Shown here: piece after piece, positions 34,143 to 46,939 of the stretch
How positions within the stretch are numbered: the first letter of the stretch is position 1
How the letters are laid out: every line of letters starts with the position of its first letter
From: Epiperipatus broadwayi
Taxonomy: Eukaryota > Onychophora > Udeonychophora > Euonychophora > Peripatidae
Length of the DNA: 64,000 nt
Direction: 5' to 3'
NCBI GenBank assembly: GCA_028023455.1
Contig: JAQFVV010000142.1
Coordinates: 665,501-729,500 of the forward strand
Program-made: the position numbers and the translations under genes
Notes under the pieces: generated by a model
Told to the model about the DNA's origin: nothing
Databases searched by the model: none
Seen by the model: only the letters and a program-made list of their open reading frames with translations

Positions 34143-34270
34143 CGTATGTATTCCATTTAATATATATATATAATATTTGTGTATATATATAAGTAAAAAT
34201 TTGAAACGTATGTATTCCATTTAATATATATATATAATATTTGTGTATATATATAAGTAAAAATTTGAAA
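34143..34270. repeat. Exact 64 bp tandem duplication
   Basis: Two identical units starting CGTATGTATTCCATTTAA at 34143 and 34207, each with TA runs. The identity implies a recent duplication. Confidence 0.95.
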
Positions 34271-34631
34271 TAGTCATTCATACTGTAAATTATGAAGGAC
34301 CAAAGTGCTAACATTAAATTTTGTTTAAATACATAGAATGAGAAATTAATTATTACACATCAAATAAAATATACAAATATAAAATCAAAAATATTCACAT
34401 TTTTGTTATTCTATTTTTTTTTTGAAATTTTAAAATATCAATATGAACAATTTTTTTTAATAATAAATAATTTTTTTTGAAATATTTTACAATATTTTAA
34501 ATAATTTTACAAATATGAATTAATATATAGATGAATTTCTTAAAAAAACATGGTTATAAAATTCTGAAGACTAAAAACTTAAAAATACTAAAGATAATTT
34601 TTTTATATATATTAAATATTTTTATAGATTG

Positions 34632-34858
34632 TGCACTAAAAAGCAAATATATATATATATATATTTCAACCACATTGGATTTTTAGATTTAACTTGAAAT
34701 AAAAGCATGGCAGAAGGTCCAGAAATTAATTAAATCAATTTTTATTTTTGTATAACTAAGATCTGACTTATTAATTTTTTGACTTCCTATGCTTTTATTT
34801 CAAGTTAAATCTAAAAACCCCAATTGTGGTTGAAAAAAAAAATATTTTTTTTAGTGCA
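34632..34858. mobile_element. Fold-back element (MITE-like), 2
   Basis: Terminal inverted repeats of about 75 bp: TGCACTAAAAAG…AACTTGAAATAAAAGCAT on the left and ATGCTTTTATTTCAAGTT…TTTTAGTGCA on the right. The interior is about 75 bp. No coding capacity, and no unambiguous target duplication. Unrelated to the 27.8 kb element. Confidence 0.85.
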
Positions 34859-34989
34859 TAGTCAATAAAAGCATTTAATATATATATATTATAAATAATT
34901 ACTAAGTAAATTTTGTCTATTTTCATATCTACTTTTTCTTTAAATATTTAAATTTATATGTACACACAGGGTATTGCATGTGCCATGAG

Positions 34990-34992
<3 letters not shown>

Positions 34993-35053
<61 letters not shown>
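34993..35053. repeat. (TA)n microsatellite
   Basis: About 30 TA units. Confidence 0.96.
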
Positions 35054-35057
<4 letters not shown>

Positions 35058-37462
35058 AATTCTAGTTTGTATGTGTTTGTGTAGTCTTAAAAAATGAAAA
35101 AAAAAATAGTTAAAGGAATTTTCAGAAAGGCTAAATCAAAGCTTAATGAAATACAATTATAAATCTTGTATTTTTAATTAATATATCAAATAATTTAAAC
35201 ATGAAATCAGGAAGAAAATTGTTATTTGAATATTATTAATATATTTTTGGAAAATATATATATATATAGATTAATATATTTTTGGAAAATATATATATAT
35301 TAGATTAATTTATTTAAAAAGGAATAAATATGTAAATATCTTTGTAGTAATAAGTCAGACAAATTTAAAGACCATAAAAAGAACTATGGAAAAATATTTA
35401 TAGAAAATAAAGATGTTACCAAAAAAATTAATAAAAGATCAAGAAAAAATTAGACAAATTAGTTGTAATTACAGAGATATAGAGTTAGTTCAAAATATTA
35501 ATAGCATGTCCTTCTAATAACATCATATTTGTTATTAAAGGACAGCTAAGATAAGCTCCTCCAAAGTTTGAATAAATTTCTGTATCAAGTACTACATTCT
35601 GTTAATAAATGGAAAAATCTTGAACTGTTTTCCTCCGTATATATAAAAGAATAGCTATTCTCCATCATCTTATTTATGTCAATAACCAATCTTACTTTAT
35701 CAAAGTGAGATCTTAAAACTTCATTATTTAAATAATTAAAGGCATCACTTGTTATAGAAAATATTAAATTTATATCAGCATATAACTAAAAAAAATGTTA
35801 TTGAAAGCAAAAAATGTACAAATGTGGGTAGGATTCATTAATAAAATAGGGAAATTTAATTGATTAAATAAAATTCACTTCAATAATATTTGATCTTTAT
35901 GTTCATTTATTTTTGACAATTTAAACATTTATAACTAATAATATTTTATCCTTAAAATTATGTTGCAATTTGTTATACATCTTTACATATCAAATATATT
36001 CAACAAATTGATATATAAACACATACTGACTAGCTTAATAATTTTCTTTATTCATTGTTATTTTTTAAAACGTTTACGACTTATAGCCAATATATATGTA
36101 AAAGAAAACCTTTTGATGATTATATTATTTTCAAAATGAATTATTTAAAAAAAATTATAAAATAATTTTTCTTTCCATTGGTAGTAAAAATAATCTAGTA
36201 TATTTATCCAATAATCATAAGCCTACATTGATTTATTTTGATTGTTTGCCATTAACAACTTCTTTACCCAGCGTTTTAAAGTGCTTGTATATATTATTTC
36301 CATTGTTAGATATAGAAAAATTATATAAGAAGAAAAATATAAATCCCTTGAGCTTGTATTTCTCCTTTCAGAAATATTTAGTTAAGATACAATAAAATGA
36401 TTACTAGTATCATTATTTAAATGCAGTAATTAAATTTTATGAATTATTATAGACATTTCAAATAATTGTTTTTATTAATTCATTTAATTTTGAAAGAGTT
36501 CTATTGACTGTTATTTTATTGAATTATATAATCTATCTTAATGTCTGAATTTTTACATTCTCCTAAACAATTTCAAATTATATCATGCTATTTTATCACC
36601 TACCTGGCATAATACATAGATATAATGTAAAATTTTTAAAAGTTATTTATTAAACAGGATAGCAATAGTTTAAAAAATTAAGCTAACCATTTTTTTAAAA
36701 AAGATCTTAAACAGAAATTAGTAGAACAAAAGATCTTTTATTAGAGATACAGAAAAGGAAAGATGTATAGTAAGCAAGATAACTATTGAAAAGAAAAACA
36801 GTATATACGAAGCTGAATTTATTTGTTGTTTTTCATTTTTAAAAAATAAATATTCAAAAATGCTGTAATATTTATTTAGAAAGATTATCTAAGGAATAAA
36901 TTAAAAAATGACAATTATTTTATTTTGGGTGAGTCTTATATTTAAAGAGTGATTTGTACTTCATTTTACATAATTTGGATTTGTAAATAATGCTTATTAT
37001 TCAGGTATTATTTTGAAAGAAACTTAGTTAAAAAAAGAAAGAAATGAATTTGTAATAACTTCTCTTTACTTGTTATAATTATTATTGTAATTTTTTAAAA
37101 AATAATTATATATCACATATGTATACTGCTAAGATTTTGAATTTATATGTTATTAATAAGAAGAAAAAGCAAAACATGCACACATATAAATTGCCTATGA
37201 CTCAAATAACCACAATTAGTCCCATTCGTATGCCGTTAAACTTATATTTGATTATTGAATATTAATTTAATGCAGATGGATATATATATAAATACACAGT
37301 TGTTTGTATATATATATATATATATATAAATACACAGTTGTTTGTTCAATGTTTAATAGTTTATATATGTTCACATCCATATGGGAGAATACATTCCTAT
37401 CAGTTTAATGACTTAGAGATTGATCTCAGAATGAGTCATCCCTGTATAAATTTTAGTTGTAT
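35054..37462. other. AT-rich, nothing recognised
   Basis: A short duplicated block at 35235-35300 (ATTAATATATTTTTGGAAAA) and a duplicated ATAAATACACAGTTGTTTGT at 37290-37345. No gene evidence. Confidence 0.5.
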
Positions 37463-37660
37463 TAAATTAGGGTTAGGATCAAAAGGCCATTCCTTATAAT
37501 TATTGTACAGAACCTTTATTCAATTAGGGTTAAAGCCAAAAGACCATCTCTTTATAGTTATTATTATATAAGCAGTTATGATCTGGAATAGGATCTAAAA
37601 AAGACCATTTTATATGATTATTGTAATAAAGATAGCATTGATATCTATCACATATAGAGC
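37463..37660. repeat. Irregular tandem repeat, about 60-75 bp
   Basis: Three diverged units each carry ATTAGGGTTA or a similar phrase, then AAAAGGCCATTC / AAAAGACCATCT / AAAAGACCATTT, then TATAATTATTGTA. A further AATTAGGGTTAAAGG lies at 37756. The vertebrate-type telomere motif TTAGGG occurs once per unit and is coincidental. Confidence 0.6.
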
Positions 37661-38415
37661 ATACATATGTGTAAGTACTAGGAGATATGAGAGTCAAAAA
37701 AATGCTATATTTATAAATTCATACATGCTTAAAATTATATTTAACTTTATTGAAATTAGGGTTAAAGGCACAGTGAATGTGTTACATTATTTTTGAATAT
37801 ATTGATACTATGGTGTATAAAAATTAAATAACTTTATTAAAAAAATAAATTGCATACATTTGTAAATAAATTATTACATGATTTGTTACTTTGTTTATGT
37901 GAGATTGCATGGTCCACCATCATTCATCAGGAGTAACTTATGTTCTCTAAGATTTAGCTTGGCATTACAAATGGGATTGTGTAATGTGTATATTATTATA
38001 TTGAATAAAATATTGTTTTAAATAATGCATGTGTTAGTTTATTTGCTGATGCTTAAGGTCAGGTGGTGGTATGTAATTTAGGTAAATAAATAAATAGAGA
38101 AAATGTAAAATAAATGAATTATGCTAAGACTAACCACTACATAATAACAGCTAGAAAGTGCAAAATTAAAAAAAAAAGTGGATTTTATATTGTAATTTTC
38201 TGATTGTAATGATGAATCTAAGAAAATTTGATTGAACTTGTACAAGGTTTGAGATAACAAAAAATATTACAAAAACTAAAGCAATAACATATATAAAGAA
38301 AATAATAATATTTGATTGAATACAAGTATAATTTATGTACTTGGAGTTTTAGACGTAACCACAATAAATTTAATATTTGAGCAGGAAATTACAAAAAGGT
38401 TACTGACTTTTAATT

Positions 38416-38416
<1 letters not shown>
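37661..38416. other. AT-rich, nothing recognised
   Basis: No feature seen. Confidence 0.45.

Positions 38417-38497
<81 letters not shown>
38417..38497. repeat. (TA)n microsatellite
   Basis: About 40 TA units with one phase slip; makes an artefactual Tyr-Ile open frame. Confidence 0.96.
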
Positions 38498-38501
<4 letters not shown>

Positions 38502-38879
38502 ATTATAGAAAGCAGTAATAAAATAAAGAATAATTGTAAAAACTAAGCAAGCTTTTAATAAAAATAGATTACTGGAGGCCCTTGTGTAGTACTTTTTCTT
38601 GCTCCGTTTTATGAAAACTTATTTAATTAGTATTTATAAAAAAGAAAAATATTTCAAATGCAATTTTAAATTAATTTAAAAATATAATTCATAAAAGAAT
38701 TTTGGAACACAATGTTGTCTGTGACTGTTTTTTCATATTAAGGCTTTCCATAATGATAGTATTTTTCACTTCATTTTATTTAAAAAAACTAAATTAATAG
38801 CTCAGGATCACTTTATGTAAAAATCCCCATGTAAAAAGCAAACTTCTGCTACTTAAATTGAATACAGAAACCAGCATCT

Positions 38880-39345
38880 GCAGTCAGTAAACAACTTTAG
38901 CATTTATATTCTTGTATAGTAAATAACATTTTTATCTATATTTTAGTCCATACAATAATTAATGTTTTTGTTAATTAAAATAAGTTTTAAATTAACATAA
39001 ATACAAAAATGGTTTTTTCATTTCAAGATAATTTTTTTAATCTATATCTTGCTAATTAAGAAATGGTAATGATTAAAAAAAAAAAGCCAACACTAACTAC
39101 TATATTTCAGAATTCTTAATTGTTATAGGCTTATAAATATCTGGGTTTCTTTCCTCAGGTTAAAAATAAAAAAATGTTTCAATAAACAAATAACATTAGC
39201 ATATATATTCTGCATGATAAATTATGTTAGGATATATATTTTAATCCACGTAACAAATAATGTTTCTTTGTTAATTAAATAAAATATTTTTCCACTTCCA
39301 ATTATTTTCATAGTCTCCATCTTGCAAATTATTAAGCAGTAAAAA
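38880..39345. repeat. Diverged tandem duplication, about 290 bp
   Basis: CAGTAAACAACTTTAGCATT…GTCCATACAATAATTAATGT…TTGTTAATTA (38886-38975) matches CAATAAACAAATAACATTAG…ATCCACGTAACAAATAATGT…TTGTTAATTA (39180-39275) in the same order, followed in both by ATCTTGC(T/A)AATTA. It is old. Confidence 0.55.
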
Positions 39346-42300
39346 CTTATAAAACTCAAGGCATATTATTACTAAATTTTTTTGACATTTTAAACTACTT
39401 TATATTGATTTCAGAATGCATGCCTAGAGTTGACAGTTCATAGCTCATGCCTAGAGGTTGATCTATAAACCCTCATAAAATAAAATATAGATATTATTAT
39501 TTAAGTAAAATTAAAAAAAAATATGTTAAATGTTTTATATGTATTCAGGGTCAAGAAATAGAGAATTAAATAAATGTATTAGCCTTATTAGAAACATTAT
39601 AAAAATTAAAAATAATTTTTAATAAAAAAAAATACATGCTTCTGATTTTTAAACAACAGACAGGAAAAAAAAAGTTTTAGAATATGAGTTTGGAAAAAAA
39701 ATGAAAAACAAGTAAAATATAAAATTAAAAAATAAGAATATGAAAAATAATGGAAATATTGTTTATTGACAAAATTAAGAGCAGAAAGAAGAACTGAAAT
39801 GATTATATGTTTTGTATTTCTTCCATTAGAGTGATGTCTATATGAAAAAAAGAGATTATCCTAAGAAAGTAGGATTAAAGTCGAAAGAAATGGATGAAAT
39901 TGTTTATCAAAATGATTGTGATAATGTACAAAAAATAAATTCTGTCATATAAATAAATATAATTATGATAATTTGAATATGAGATTTGCTATAGGTAGAC
40001 AATAAATACTTTACAACTGATGCTACAAAAAAAAATAAACAGTTAATAATACTGATACTAAATAGCAACACATACATAATAATTCTATAAAATATTATTA
40101 GAAAATAAAGTAAAAGCGATCATATAATAAAGTGTATTGAGAGAGCAATAAGCAGTAATAAGATTATCTTACAATTTTCATGTATAAAGGCTTAATATAA
40201 ATATATTAATAAAGTAAATTTAAGATTGGAAAATTGAGAATCAATAAAAAATTGAATGTTTTATTATCAAAATTTTTGACTAAATACTAGTAGGATCTGA
40301 ATAATTTTTAATTACTTTTTTTAAGCCAATCTTTTAAATTTCACATATATTTTATTGAGTTATCAACACATTTATTATATTAAGATATTTTTAAGAAATC
40401 ACATTACTTTCTTTAAAATTTATTAAAATTTCAGTTTGTTTGAATTTCTACACTTTTATTCTGCAGAATAAAAAGAACATTTTCATTCTAAAGGATAATA
40501 ACTATAAAAAAACATTTTATAATTTATTGTATTGATTTACTAAAGATTGTAAAAATTCTCACTAAAAAAACACCATATAAATAATAAAATATAATTTTCA
40601 AAAAACAATCTGTATAGAAGAAAGACATTTAAATATCAAAACAATAATAACCCATTTTGCACATAATTTCAACATTTTTGTTAATTTTGAATGTTTTGTT
40701 TTATTTCTTCAAAAACGTATTTGCCATAAAATGTAATATATAACTGCATAACATTTCAAGAAATTGGTAGGTAAATATATTTTGAAGGTGCACAGAGACT
40801 ATAAAGCCAAAGTTTAATTTTAATGTAAAACCAGTTTAAATAACCACAATAGAAGTAGCACAGTTTCTATTCCTAAAAATAGATTTCTTATAAGATCAAA
40901 ATATGTTTTAGTATTTTCATTTTTCTAAAAAGCATTTATAATGTAATATCATATGAATCAAAAACTTTGTTTTAGTCAATAAAATATATATTCCTTTTTT
41001 ATGATGTCCTTGAGCTACTTCAATTATTCAATTCATGGCAAAAATTATTTTTCTAATTTTTTGATCTTTTTATACTCACAATGAATATTTGTAAATCAGT
41101 TCTTGAGTATAATGTTAGATTGTAAAATTATGTTAACCATTAGATTTATTTCACAAGTATTAGGAATACTGAATTGATGATTTGCTTCAACTTCTCTTTA
41201 AATGATAAATTTTGAATGGACATTCATATAATATCATAAATGACTTGATCATATATTTTTATTATTTTAACAGACATTATTAATTAATTAAATGAAACCA
41301 CTTTGGGATTGAGTCAAGAATAAATATTTTATTGCCAGAATATAGATAGAGATAAGAATCCATTGTTAATGTTATGATTTTCACTGTAAATATTACCATA
41401 CTATGGTACATGTCATTATGAGCCAACTTATGTTAAAACATATAAATTATTAAATGTAAAATGTAAAGATAAAAATGTTTGATACTATGTCTCTGCTGTC
41501 ACACTTATGTTGCTTATCAGACAGATTTTGTATAGAGATATCACTACATACTAAGCCATTCTTACAGTTGAATGATTTAAACTAATTATTACATGCTTGA
41601 ATTATATGACAGTTAAATTGAGAAATTGAAGTTTCTGGAACTAAAGTGTTGTATTTCAATTTTAGTATTAGTTCAGAATCATTTTACCATTGAAACAATT
41701 ATTTTGGATTTTTATCAAATTAACAAAAAATTACCATAATATTCTACATTAAATGATTAAATATTAGCTTAATATGAACAAAGTAGGTTTATAAAACTAT
41801 TAAATAAATAAATATGCAAGCCTGCCATTAAAACATTTTTATTAGATCACTATTTGGTATATTGTTAAGTTTTGCTTTTTATTTTATATAATAAATATTA
41901 ATTTTATTTGACTTATAAATTTTTGTTATTGTTTTAAAAGAATATTATTATTTAAAAATAAATAAATATTATATTAATTATTTTGATTAACAGTGATATT
42001 TGTTAATAAGTGATACATATAAAAGATAATTATCAATTTTAACATTATAAATGGTACATAGTTTATGAAATAGCTTAATAACTATAATGCTATCTATATA
42101 CATACTAAGGATGAATATGTAAATAAAGATTTGCATAGCGGACAATTCCATGTAGAGAGGTCTGTCATGAATTTAAAATTTGATGTGATAATTATTTTAT
42201 CTATTTTGTTATTTCTTATTACTTACATATATATTCTTTGTAGTATGCCAATTATTTTTCTGCAAGGATTAGTATGGTGATCAAAAAATTGTTACTTTAT

Positions 42301-43102
42301 TTTATATAAGATTTATGTCTACCTTGAATTAAAAAGACAAATGCAATAAAAATAAATGTTAGTTGGTGAATAATCATAAGCTTTAAAATCAAATAGGTTG
42401 CATTTCTCTAAATATAATTTGGCTGAAGAAAGTTTACTATTAACTGAAAGAAGACTCTTTGATTCCACTATAAAGTTTAAAGGAACTGTACAGGGAAAAT
42501 GTTATAATGTTCACTCCATGTGGTCTTGTCATTGCAGCTATTATTACATCCACATATAGAAGACACTCCTAATGGAGTGTTTTTATAATAATTCCAAAGA
42601 AAAAAAAAGGGGAGTAAGTGCTCTAGAAATGATTTTCACAATGATTATACAAACCAATCAGTGAACCATAAATGTGACCAAAACAGAACATGCTGATCCA
42701 TTTTTAGTTTGATATTTTGCATTGAGATTTGTATTTTAATTTCTTCAGCAAAAATGTTTCTATCTGAAATACTTTGATACATATCAAATTGTAATTCTCC
42801 AAGGTATTCTAGTCTCTGTCATGTCTTCTGGAATGAAGACAGTTAATGAAACAATCAATACAGCACATATGATTTTGAGATAATTCTTATTACGATAATG
42901 GGAGTTTACTTCTGTCAAGAAAGACATGCTCAATCTCATAATAAAAAAACCCTTTTTAAGAAATACTGCATTGTTCATTCATTACATTCTCATTTTAAAT
43001 AAAATGTGATTTTACAATAATATTCTATATTATACATCAAGAAAATTGAAAAATACTAATATATAATTATTTATATAATATTGAAATACAAGTATAGTAT
43101 AT
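39346..43102. other. AT-rich, nothing recognised
   Basis: No gene found. At 42563-42580 a perfect 7 bp hairpin ACACTCC/GGAGTGT with a 4 base loop precedes TTTT; it has pol III terminator-like form but no promoter boxes were seen nearby. Confidence 0.5.
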
Positions 43103-43189
43103 AAACATTAGAATCATAAAGCTAAACTCAATAAATAATCAAAATTACTACAAATTTACAATTCAACCAGACTAGCCAAATAATAAACT

Positions 43190-43245
43190 CTAAAACATTA
43201 CCAAGGGTTTCACTGCTACAAGCAGACTTCTCCAGTATAAAGAAC
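43190..43245 (-). ncRNA. Degenerate hammerhead of PLE arm A-left
   Basis: On the minus strand CTGGAGA (consensus CTGANGA, one change), stem AGTCTGC/GCAGT, then GAAAC, helix III ACC/GGT, and GTA in the cleavage position. The core change should abolish activity. Confidence 0.6.
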
Positions 43246-43556
43246 AACAAAATAACAACATATTTAAAGTAAACATTACCCACAATTCCACTTACCTTCC
43301 ATACACCCTTAATAACAAAGAAAAACTTTTAAATAAGTTAATTGCTTCAGAATTATAAATTTTTAATAATAAAGATTCTTTAATTCTTTTTATTTCATTT
43401 CTCTCAAAGAAGACAATTTAAGCTTCATCAAAATTAATAGGGTGGCCTGCATCTTTTTCATGGATATATAAAACAAAACTAAGTTATATATTTCTAACTC
43501 TATTTTTATGTACATTTATTCTTTCATTTAAGCTCAAACTATGCTGACATATATAT

Positions 43557-43618
<62 letters not shown>

Positions 43619-44140
43619 TTCTTACAAAATCAAAGAATTTAAATTATCTTCTTATAAAATTGTATGTAAAAAATAGTAATTTGTTTGGAAATAAGAAAAT
43701 TGCTTGGAAAAGGGATGTTACTTTGAATAATTTATTAAATAATGCAAATAAAAGTTTTGATAGAAAGACTATAATTGGAGTAGTGTATATTATCCCTTGT
43801 TTTTTGTAAGAAGGTATATAAAGGTAAGGTATATATAGGTAAGTGTAATTTGAGCTTAAATAAAAGAATAACAATACATAAAAGTAGGGTTATAAATAAA
43901 TATCTTAGTTCTGCTTTATATATCCATGAAAAAGATACAGGCCACACTATTAATTTTGATGAAGCTAAGGTTATCTTCTTTGAGAGAAATGAAATAAAAA
44001 GAAGAATTAAAAAATCTTTATTATTAAAGTTTATAATTTGGAAGCAATTAACTTATTTAAAACTTCTTTTAATATTAAGGGTGTATGGGAGGTAAATGGA
44101 ATTGTGGATAATGTTTAATTTAAATGTGTTGTTATTTTGT

Positions 44141-44200
44141 AGTTCTTTACACTTGAGAAGTCTGCTTGTAGCAGTAAAACCATTGGTAGTGTTTTAGAGT
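44141..44200 (+). ncRNA. Degenerate hammerhead of PLE arm A-right
   Basis: Reads ACACTTGAGA, AGTCTGC/GCAGT, then AAAAC instead of GAAAC, helix III ACC/GGT and GTA. Two core sites are lost. Confidence 0.55.
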
Positions 44201-44479
44201 TTATTTTTTTTTTGGCTAGTCTGGTTGAGTTGTGAGTTTGAGGTAATTTTGACTAAGTATAGGGTATATACTTATGCTAGATGTAATTAAAGGGGACAGT
44301 AAACAAAATATAGATAGGTTGGTCTCCAACATGTATTAGCCATCACGATGAGTTTACTGGCTTTTTTTACCTCTGAGTTTAAGATTAAAAAATACCTTTG
44401 CAGTATCAATTGTTCATAGATTTTAACTGAAGTTTCAGTTGAGTTTCTTGAAGACAGAATGAATGTGTATGTGAATCCT

Positions 44480-45265
44480 TTTCTTTCTTTCAAATATTTA
44501 CAATTCTAACAAACAAAACTAAAATATGTTCCTTATTACCTGGATGCTAGTTGTCAACCAAAAGAATAGATGGTGATTGAAGTTAGAAGCCTCAAAGTAG
44601 TCTCTGATTGCAAATCCAGGTTATCATTCAATGTTGACTTTTGCAGATAATTTGTAAATTAGAAGAAAAGATAAAGAAGTAATTGATTTATAAAGTGGAC
44701 ATCACCAAAGACACTAATACTGTAAACAGGTAGAGTGGAATTCATTATAAATAAAAATGAAAGAACAACATTGTATAATTGATGGTGTAATAGATAGAAT
44801 GGTAAAATTAATTATTCAAATTAATGAAATATACTAATACAGATAACTCAAATTTATGTCCCAACAAGTTCTTTCTCATTGTAGTAAAAAAAAATTCAGA
44901 ATTTTTATATGGATGTACAAAATACTTTGGACCTGACCAAACAACATTTTAAAATTGTGATGGGAGACTATAATACTAGAATTGGCAAACAACTAAAACA
45001 TAAAGGTACTATTGATACATTTGATTATCGTGATAAAAATAAAAGTGGATACATACTTTGTCGAGTTTGCACAAACAACAAAAAATGCTGTGCAGAAATG
45101 GACGTGGAGCAAGATTTGGATATTTTGATCAACAGAAATATATTGTAACAGTAGTTTTGCCACATTACATGGAAGATGAGTTTGCACCTGGTTACAATAG
45201 ATGTGTAATGATACCCACATACATAATGAGCTATTCAATGTATCATGAATATAGATTAAAATAAA
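44480..45265 (+). pseudogene. RTE LINE endonuclease segment (5' part of copy 3)
   Basis: Around 44950-45010 the frame carries KIVMGDYNTRIGK, the catalytic GDFN-type motif of the apurinic-type endonuclease; further on, another frame gives RNGRGARFGYFDQQKY, which corresponds to the RNERG.RL..F. block. Upstream pieces (44640-44900) are heavily damaged. It stops short of the SDHR motif, which reappears at 46.95 kb after unrelated sequence. Probably the same insertion as the next RTE feature. Confidence 0.7.
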
Positions 45266-46939
45266 TATAAAAATTGAATGATTAATAAAATTAAAAAAAA
45301 ATATTAACCAATGTGATGATGATGATTTATAATTTAAAAGCACACATACTTATAAAAGTATTTTATTTGTTTTTCAGTTTCAATAAAAATGAAACTCAAA
45401 GGTGCCAAACTTCTAAAAAGAAAGTTTATTTTAGAAGGACTTTCAAAGAAAAGATCAACATCGATTATTATCACTATCCCTGCATGCCCCCCCCCACCCC
45501 CAGTAGATTGCATGATTTTTAGGGCTATAAATATTAGCTAACGTATATGTGTAAAAGATATATATTTGAATTGAATTATAAACACAAGTAAAAAGATTAA
45601 TAAATGAAATATTTAACAATTTATTAATAATGAATAAATAAAACTGTTGTGTATATATTCGCAACTATTAACACATACACAAAATATTAAATATCATAAT
45701 AGTAAAAAATATTTTAAATTTAAGTTTAGGCCTTATAGTATTTATAATGATATTACTATTGTTTAATATTGAAATAGGCACAAACCATTGCTTTTGTAGA
45801 TATCATTCTTTTAATATTTTATTGTTGTCTCCATTAGTCAATCTGCCAATGGTAATTCTTCTCCTTGAACACCAGTGATGTTAGAAAAAGTAAATACAGC
45901 AGCACTGGTAATGTTATATATGACATAATATTAGTAGGTCTTGGGTAATTTATATGATACTGTCCATTTCTTTCTTCAAGACATTATAAAGGTTTGAACA
46001 GGCTAATTTTGTAAACTTCAGGGTCAGTTTCTGGATTAGACTGCATTTTTCAGGTTGTTTTGATTAGTGTGGCTTTTCTTTTGCCTAGCCACACATTATA
46101 TATATTTTTCTATTAAATAAAGACATCATACTGACTGTTATAATGAGTATTGAAAAATACTTAAAAAAGTCAATAAAATACAGCTATCCAAATTACAGTA
46201 GAAAACAATTAGCAGTTTTTTTCAGTATAGATCACTACAACACTACTTCAAAGTAAACTACACTCAAACACAAAGCCAGATGCTGGTTTAATGGAAATAA
46301 AATAAGAATCATGTTGAATTGCTTGTTTCAGACATATTTATACTTATTTAATGTTGGTCAAGCAACATGTTTTGAAACAACATATACATCGCAAGGGATA
46401 TCTGATCTTTGCATCATTACAACAATATAATTTTGAAAAACACCTTTACTATCTTCAAAACATATTGTGGATACAAATTCTACAAACATTATATCATGAC
46501 TTTATGCAAAAATAAATAATAATAATAATTTTTATTATAGCTTACTTACATTTGTTAACATAGGAAGAAAGAAAATCCATTGCCAACCTTTAAATATAGC
46601 ACAATAATTTTAAAACTTTTATTAATTCCAAAATTTTAATATTATACTTATCTCTTCCATTCAGTTTTACTATAAAAATTTAGGAAATTGTGTATCAAGA
46701 CTATTTTTCTTTTTTTCCTTTATATCAATTTATTACTATTATTTTACATATTACAAAGTAAATGTATAAAATATGACCAGATGTGTAAAAAATCCTTATT
46801 TCAATTTTTTAGCCAGTTTACTAAAGTAACATGCATCTACATACAGACATGCAAATGGCAGTTTGTAGAGTCAATTCATATGAGTTTTTATTAAACTTTT
46901 TTTTCTCTCTCTGCAGCATTATAGTATAACCAATCTAGG
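45266..46939. other. Unrelated DNA separating RTE parts
   Basis: AT-rich with an inverted pair GTGTGGC / GCCTAGCCACAC at 46066-46095 and a C-rich run at 45486-45500. No gene recognised; it could be a later insertion into the RTE copy. Confidence 0.4.

Larger units (their letters stand above)
43103..44262. mobile_element. Penelope-like element, inverted pair A
   Basis: Two 5'-truncated copies lie head to head. The left arm (43547 to 43103, minus) keeps the start of the GIY-YIG region and the 3' UTR. The right arm (43634-44262, plus) keeps part of the linker plus the GIY-YIG region. A (TA)n(CA)n tract at 43564-43619 separates them. The right arm frame at 43850-44095 reads KSRVINKYLSSALYIHEK, DTGHTINFDEAKVIFFERNE and RRIKKSLL. 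Both arms carry the degenerate hammerhead in the 3' UTR. Neither can make reverse transcriptase. Confidence 0.88.

Noticed and set aside
37463-37770. Interstitial telomere (TTAGGG) array
   Set aside because: Only one TTAGGG-like phrase per 60-75 bp unit; not a tandem hexamer.
38316-38546. 76-codon plus-strand frame
   Set aside because: Mostly (TA)n translated as Tyr-Ile; no signal outside it.
42563-42584. Rho-independent-like terminator hairpin
   Set aside because: Perfect stem plus T-run, but bacterial terminators do not apply here and no pol III gene precedes it.
45482-45500. C-rich run as G-quadruplex of interest
   Set aside because: A simple low-complexity run; no repeated G tracts of suitable spacing.
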